Origin: Chaunax sp. Z400
Lineage: Eukaryota; Chordata; Actinopteri; Lophiiformes; Chaunacidae
DNA length: 64,000 nucleotides
NCBI GenBank assembly: GCA_037577475.1
Contig: CM075183.1
Location: forward strand, 18,619,781 to 18,683,780
Direction: 5' to 3'
Below are positions 59,868 through 64,000 of this stretch, piece after piece. How positions within the stretch are numbered: position 1 is the stretch's first letter; each line of letters opens with the position of its first letter. The notes beneath the pieces are model-generated. The model was not told the origin of the DNA. It made no database searches and saw only the letters and a list, made by a program, of their open reading frames with translations. The position numbers and the translations under genes were made by a program.

Positions 59868-59915
59868 TGTTTTTCTGAATTAATGAGATAATTATCACAT
59901 TAATTCAGAAAAACA
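59868..59915. repeat. 48-bp near-perfect palindrome
   Basis: Arms TGTTTTTCTGAATTAATG and its reverse complement. The centre AGATAATTATCA is itself palindromic except for one A/A mismatch pair. About 245 bp upstream of the first ccs ATG candidate. Confidence 0.9.
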
Positions 59916-60147
59916 GAGCGTTGTTTTTCTGAAGTACAGAGAAAAGCAGAGTAAAAAAATTTTAATTATAGTGAATGCAATACGCTTCCGTACATTTCAC
60001 ATCCATGTCGTATTTTTTCATGATCCAAACTACGTATGGGAGAACATTAGAAAAGTATTCCATCTCCTTTAACTTGAAAAAATAGAAAAACATGCAGTGG
60101 AAGGTAGTGGTCTCATGGAGGCGGTAGCGTGCCGGAAGCGTCGCTTT

Positions 60148-60175
60148 TACCTCACAAACATGGCGGCGCCCTCTT
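60148..60175 (+). promoter_or_regulatory. YY1-like element/possible upstream start of ccs
   Basis: ACAAACATGGCGGCGCC matches the YY1 core (ATGGCGGC) often found just downstream of vertebrate transcription starts. The same ATG (60160) is in frame with ccs and has A at -3 and G at +4. No TATA box; the surroundings are relatively GC-rich for the window. Confidence 0.5.
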
Positions 60176-60258
60176 GGTTCGCTTCCGCTTCTAGAAAAGT
60201 GGCCAATTATCTGATAAAGTCTGCTTTTGTTGTCCAGGCGGTGACGTGTAGGAGTAAA

Positions 60259-63200
60259 ATGGAGTCGGAGAGGCCAACCAAGGTTTGACAACATTTCTAA
60301 GTTCGTGTTTTGCTGTGTCATGACAAAATGTTCCCTGTAATAGTATTGTCAAAACAAAAACATGCCTCTATCTGTTGTTGTAATGATACCGCTGCGTGTT
60401 CTGACAGCTAAAGTAGTTTGTGTCCCACTGCTGCGCAGTTAGATAACACGTGTTGTTAACATACGTGTTATTATTTAGGGGTGTTTCACGTCTATTTCTA
60501 CAGCTGGAGTTTGCAGTACAGATGACGTGTGAGAGCTGCGCAGATAAAGTCAGAGCTGCTCTACGGGGGAAGCCAGGTAAATCATTTTAAAGCGTTACCA
60601 GTAGGAGCCCATGTTCGTGTTTACGTCATCTGAAACAGTTCCCTGTGCAGTAACCTCTGTTTGCCATCAGGAACTGACAGTTCTTTCCAACAGAATTGAA
60701 TTAGCTGCTCGAATTTCTACTGGAGACATGACACAGTTAAGGACCATGACGCAGCAGATATGTTATGTCTCATGACCACCATTGTATTTTAGGTTTATCT
60801 GCAAAATGAACTATTTATCAGCTGTTTCCACTAATTGTGCAATGTTTTTTAAATAACTCATAACTCAATATGCTACTTTCACTGACTACTGCAGTCTCAA
60901 AAATTATTCAGTCCATTAAATACAAGCATCTCTAGTACTTTATAGACACCCTTGACCTGCTATGACCTGCTGCAAACATGATGCATAGCCAGACATCAGC
61001 TTCTGGCACCGTTCCTGAGGAATCTTAGCCCATTCCTCATGGGCAAAAGCCTCCAGTTCTGGAATATTCCTGGGTTCACGTGCTGCAACCTCCTCCATCA
61101 AATACCACCCAAGATTTTCAATGTGATCCCAGTCAGGCGACTTGGAGGTATTTGTTGGAATGTCCAGTGACTCCCAAGCCCTTCGTCAGAGATGGAGAGG
61201 CGTTTTCCTCTAGGATTTCCTGATACCTGATGGAATCCATCTTACCCTCAACACGCAGCAGATTTCCAGTGCACAGGGAAGCAAAGCAGCCCCAGAGCAT
61301 CACCGAGCCGCCGCCATGCTTCTCTGTAGGTAGGGTGTTCTTTTCAGCATATGCATCATGCTTCCTCCTCCAGACATGCTGCTGATCTATTGGCCCCAAA
61401 AGTTAGTTTATTATTTCATCCCACTGCAGAACAGCATCCCAAAAACTCCTGTCTCTTTTCTAGATAGTTTTGAGCGTACTGCAGCCGACTTCCTGTAAAT
61501 TTAGGCCTTAACGAGAAAACCTTTGGGACTCTCCTGCTAAAGTAAGTCTATGAAGGTTGGCACAGTGTTTTAACAACATCTGATTTGCAAATGTGTCTCT
61601 TATGAGGCAAGCAATCCAGAGAGTTGAATAATTTTGAGACTGCAGTCAATAAAAGTAGCATTTCGTGTTGACTATGGAAAAAAACTGTCATTGAGCTAAT
61701 TAAACAGTTCTTTATTTTGATTTGGTTATTGCAAACAGCTGATAAATAGCATGTTTTTACCAATAATGGGGATATGGTCATACTTGCGTATACAGCACAT
61801 TACATTGCAAATATATATATCAAAATATGTACATCACTGCATGTTTCAGTCTCTTACATGTGTGTAACTTTTCCCTCTGTTTGTGTATGTATCAGATGAT
61901 CATTTCCACCACTGTTAATGTTTCTGCAGGAGTGAAGTCAGTCAGCATCGACGTCAGTAAGGAGGAGGTGTTGGTGGAATCTGCTCTGACCTGTGCTGAG
62001 GTGCAGGCTCTGATAGAGAGCACTGGACGCAGGGCGGTTCTGAAAGGCATTGGAGGATCACAGCACGGTGAGAAACCACAGGACAGGAGGAAGGCTGTGT
62101 CAAAACTCAATAGTCTTTGGTTCCTTCTATAGCATCAAATATCAGAAACTGTCAAGTACCAAAAGTCCACTCAGATTTGTAATGTTTACATTGTCTTGAA
62201 TCAGATTTTTTTTAAGACTACTTATAAGTTATTTTACACCTGTTTGTAACTTTTGTTAAATAGAAGTTAAAATTCAAGAATAAGAAAATCCAAACTATAA
62301 CCAGCGTTTTACAGAAACAAAAGTTTCGCATTCGCACAACATGCGAATTTATTGGATGGATAAGTTAGAAGTACAGGCTACTAAGAGCTGTTAATGGTAA
62401 CTTGATAATTGAGACTTACATGCAGCTTCAATAGTTGAGACAGAGGCGCTGCCCACATTCATCAATAAAACACATCCTGGGCAAGTTTAAAGCTCTAGAT
62501 ATAAACATTATTGTAGCTATTTGTATCTGTTTGTAGTACATGTTTAGCATGGCTAACTTCTCAAGCACTGTTAATTATGGCTGATTTGCCCCCTGCAACG
62601 CATATCAGAGGCGGGTGTCATGTCTGTACTCTCGCACATACAGTACAGTAGTAAAATATATGTGTGGCTGTGTACGTTTCTGTTCAGTTCAAAGTTCCGT
62701 CAGATAGAATTTAATGTGAGCCATGAAACATGACCTGATTCCTGGTGATGCATCCGTAATACACTGTGTGAAAAAGGTCACAGCCACAAACGCATGAATT
62801 GTAATTGATCTTTGAATATTTTTCTGACAGACCTGGGTTCAGCGGTGGCCATGGTGGCTGGTGTGGGACAAATCCAGGGGGTGGTGCGTTTCCTGCAGCT
62901 GTCTGAGGAGCGTTGCCTGATTGATGGGACCATTGATGGTTTGGAGCCTGGACCTCACGGCCTCCATGTCCACTCCCTGGGGGATCTGACACAGGACTGC
63001 CTCAGGTAGGATGGCCGTATCATGAAAACTTGGCTCTGTTAATGTTTTCTACTATTTATGACTATATTTTACTACGATTGTACTCCAAGTGTATTGCAGT
63101 ATACAGTATTTCAAGGTAAACCACCAGGGAAATAATACTTTCCACTCTGTTACGTATTTCAAAATCTACATTTTCCTTTTAATGTCATGCTCAGTGATCC

Positions 63201-63955
63201 TCAACATAAAAATACAAACATCTCTCTTCACCCAAAGTATTTTGGTATTTACTTTTAGTCCCAGGATATACTTTTCAAGGATCTGAAAGGTTCCTTCAGC
63301 TCATCGTTGACAGGTTTCCACCATGATCCCAAAGCAAATATTAGGTTATGTAGTTCATGACGTATAAGAAAAAAAAAAGAAGCTGCTGCTAGTTTTGCAT
63401 GTTATCTTTGTGCGTGACTATACAAAGATAACATGCTGTGCTGTCGTATGCTTTCATCTGTAACCAACTGGTTTTGCTGCTGCAGCTACAGCCTGGTCAG
63501 TGGTGATCTTGAAGTCAAAAGGTTTGCATCGATAACTGTGTCGCAGTCACTCGCTAGTGTAAAATTAAGTTACAGCCATGAGTTTTAATTATGTCATCTT
63601 TGCTCCTGAGGTGTCATGTGTGATATGGTTCCCATGATACCCAGCAGAGCTGTAATTATCATGACTGGAAACAAAACACTGTATTTATAGAGTTAATCTA
63701 GAACTGACCCAGATTCTAAAACGTATTTAAGACGATGAATATCTTATTAGTTTCATCGCGAGCATATTCTTTAGCTTCTACTTTTCCATTAGAGACACAA
63801 ATAATAGAAAGCTCACAAATGAAGTGAGATGATTCTTTATGTAGAGATGCTTTTTTTTTTTGTATATTATATTAGATCCATGTTCTTTTCACAGTTGTGG
63901 AGAGCACTATAACCCCTTTGGAAGACAGCACGGCGGCCCAGCGGACTCTGAAAGG
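60259..63955 (+). CDS. ccs: ccs, copper chaperone for superoxide dismutase, exons 1-5 (3' end outside window)
   Basis: Delivers copper to and oxidises SOD1. Exons: 60259-60282 (MESERPTK), 60504-60576, 61930-62067, 62831-63005, 63895-63955; all junctions are GT-AG and the phases add up to 157 codons so far. Domain I: LEFAVQMTCESC gives the MxCxxC copper site (residues about 15-20), followed by VKSVSIDVSKEEVLVESALT and RRAVLKGIGG, typical of the ATX1-like fold. Domain II, SOD1-like, starts at exon 4 (QGVVRFLQLSEERCLIDGTI, GLHVHSLGDLTQDC) and continues in exon 5 (CGEHYNPFGRQHGGPADSER). The rest of domain II and the C-terminal CxC domain lie beyond 64000. The exon 1 donor is weak (AAG/GTTTGA). 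An in-frame upstream ATG at 60160 would add 33 residues. Divergent from gal3st3-6. Intron 2 holds a Tc1 remnant. Confidence 0.92.
60940..61410 (-). pseudogene. Tc1-like transposon fragment in ccs intron 2
   Basis: On the minus strand HGGGSVMLWGCFASLCTGNL with VWRRKHDAYAEKNTLPTE before it and a degenerate DSIRYQEILEEN after it: the middle of a Tc1-type transposase. The catalytic remainder (PDLNPIE block) is not visible, and the adjoining sequence (about 60990-61090) belongs to a fish DNA-transposon type repeat. Confidence 0.75.
62604..63520 (+). repeat. Source region of the orphan ccs exon
   Basis: The part of ccs (end of intron 3, exon 4, start of intron 4) that matches 26090-26940, 35303-36152 and 47957-48802. 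It starts at ATCAGAGGCGGGTGTCATGT and ends near TTGAAGTCAAAAG. Near-identity includes intron sequence, with a few small insertions private to the real gene after 63150. Confidence 0.9.
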
Positions 63956-64000
63956 GTAAAATCATATCTGTTCTGCAGATCTCTATAAAAAATATATGTA

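Noticed and set aside
59469..59891. 140-codon plus-strand frame in unique DNA
   Set aside because: Composition and content look random, with no recognisable domain. It overlaps the palindrome.

Overview
The window is vertebrate genomic DNA, almost certainly from a ray-finned (teleost) fish. It has spliced genes with vertebrate-type GT-AG introns and fish-style repeats: BEL/Pao, Ty3/Gypsy, Harbinger, Tc1/mariner and L2/CR1-like LINE remnants. No bacterial-style operons, CRISPR arrays, tRNA or rRNA genes were seen. Two gene families account for the real coding content: galactose-3-O-sulfotransferase 3-like genes (gal3st3) and the copper chaperone for superoxide dismutase (ccs). In human, GAL3ST3 and CCS lie close together on 11q13, so their adjacency here supports both names.

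Six gal3st3-like genes lie in tandem, all on the minus strand. Each has a short first coding exon of 80-83 nt (a signal anchor of about 27 residues) and one large exon with the whole catalytic domain. Large/first exon positions are: (1) 6587-7700 / 9327-9409; (2) 14336-15425 / 16502-16581; (3) 20591-21737 / 23929-24011; (4) 30496-31615 / 33143-33225; (5) 42541-43654 / 45844-45926; (6) 52735-53854 / 56070-56152. The splice phase fits in all six, and all six reading frames are open (about 389-409 residues). Copies 1 and 2 have older, diverged flanks. Copies 3-6 sit in nearly identical segmental duplications of 7-14 kb. The real ccs gene starts at the right edge on the plus strand (exons 60160/60259-60282, 60504-60576, 61930-62067, 62831-63005, 63895-63955) and runs off the window. 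It is divergent from gal3st3 copy 6.

Layout. 1-925: flank block A. 1053-6586: BEL/Pao pol, LTR-like and LINE tails, a Harbinger element. 6587-9409: gal3st3-1, with a 21-bp minisatellite in its intron. 9410-14335: intergenic, with a Tc1 remnant and a block conserved with copy 2. 14336-16581: gal3st3-2. 16600-20590: intergenic, Gypsy remnant. 20591-29392: gal3st3-3, antisense LINE in the intron, orphan ccs exon 4, AT array. 29393-37695: the same unit with gal3st3-4. 37696-51419: a chimeric unit joining a copy of 1755-7690 to a copy of the 21.7-29.4 kb unit, with gal3st3-5. 51420-58207: gal3st3-6. 58208-64000: unique sequence and ccs.

The main point of interest is the history of the array. The duplicated units carry an orphan ccs exon 4 brought close to gal3st3 by a shared 4.4-kb deletion. 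Copy 5 is a mosaic of two paralogue types, and copy 6 has lost a His conserved across the enzyme family. I found no clear evidence of a wholly new molecular system. The novelty lies in the expansion and divergence of a Golgi sulfotransferase and in the rearrangement record. Because the units are nearly identical, some structure could also be an assembly artefact.
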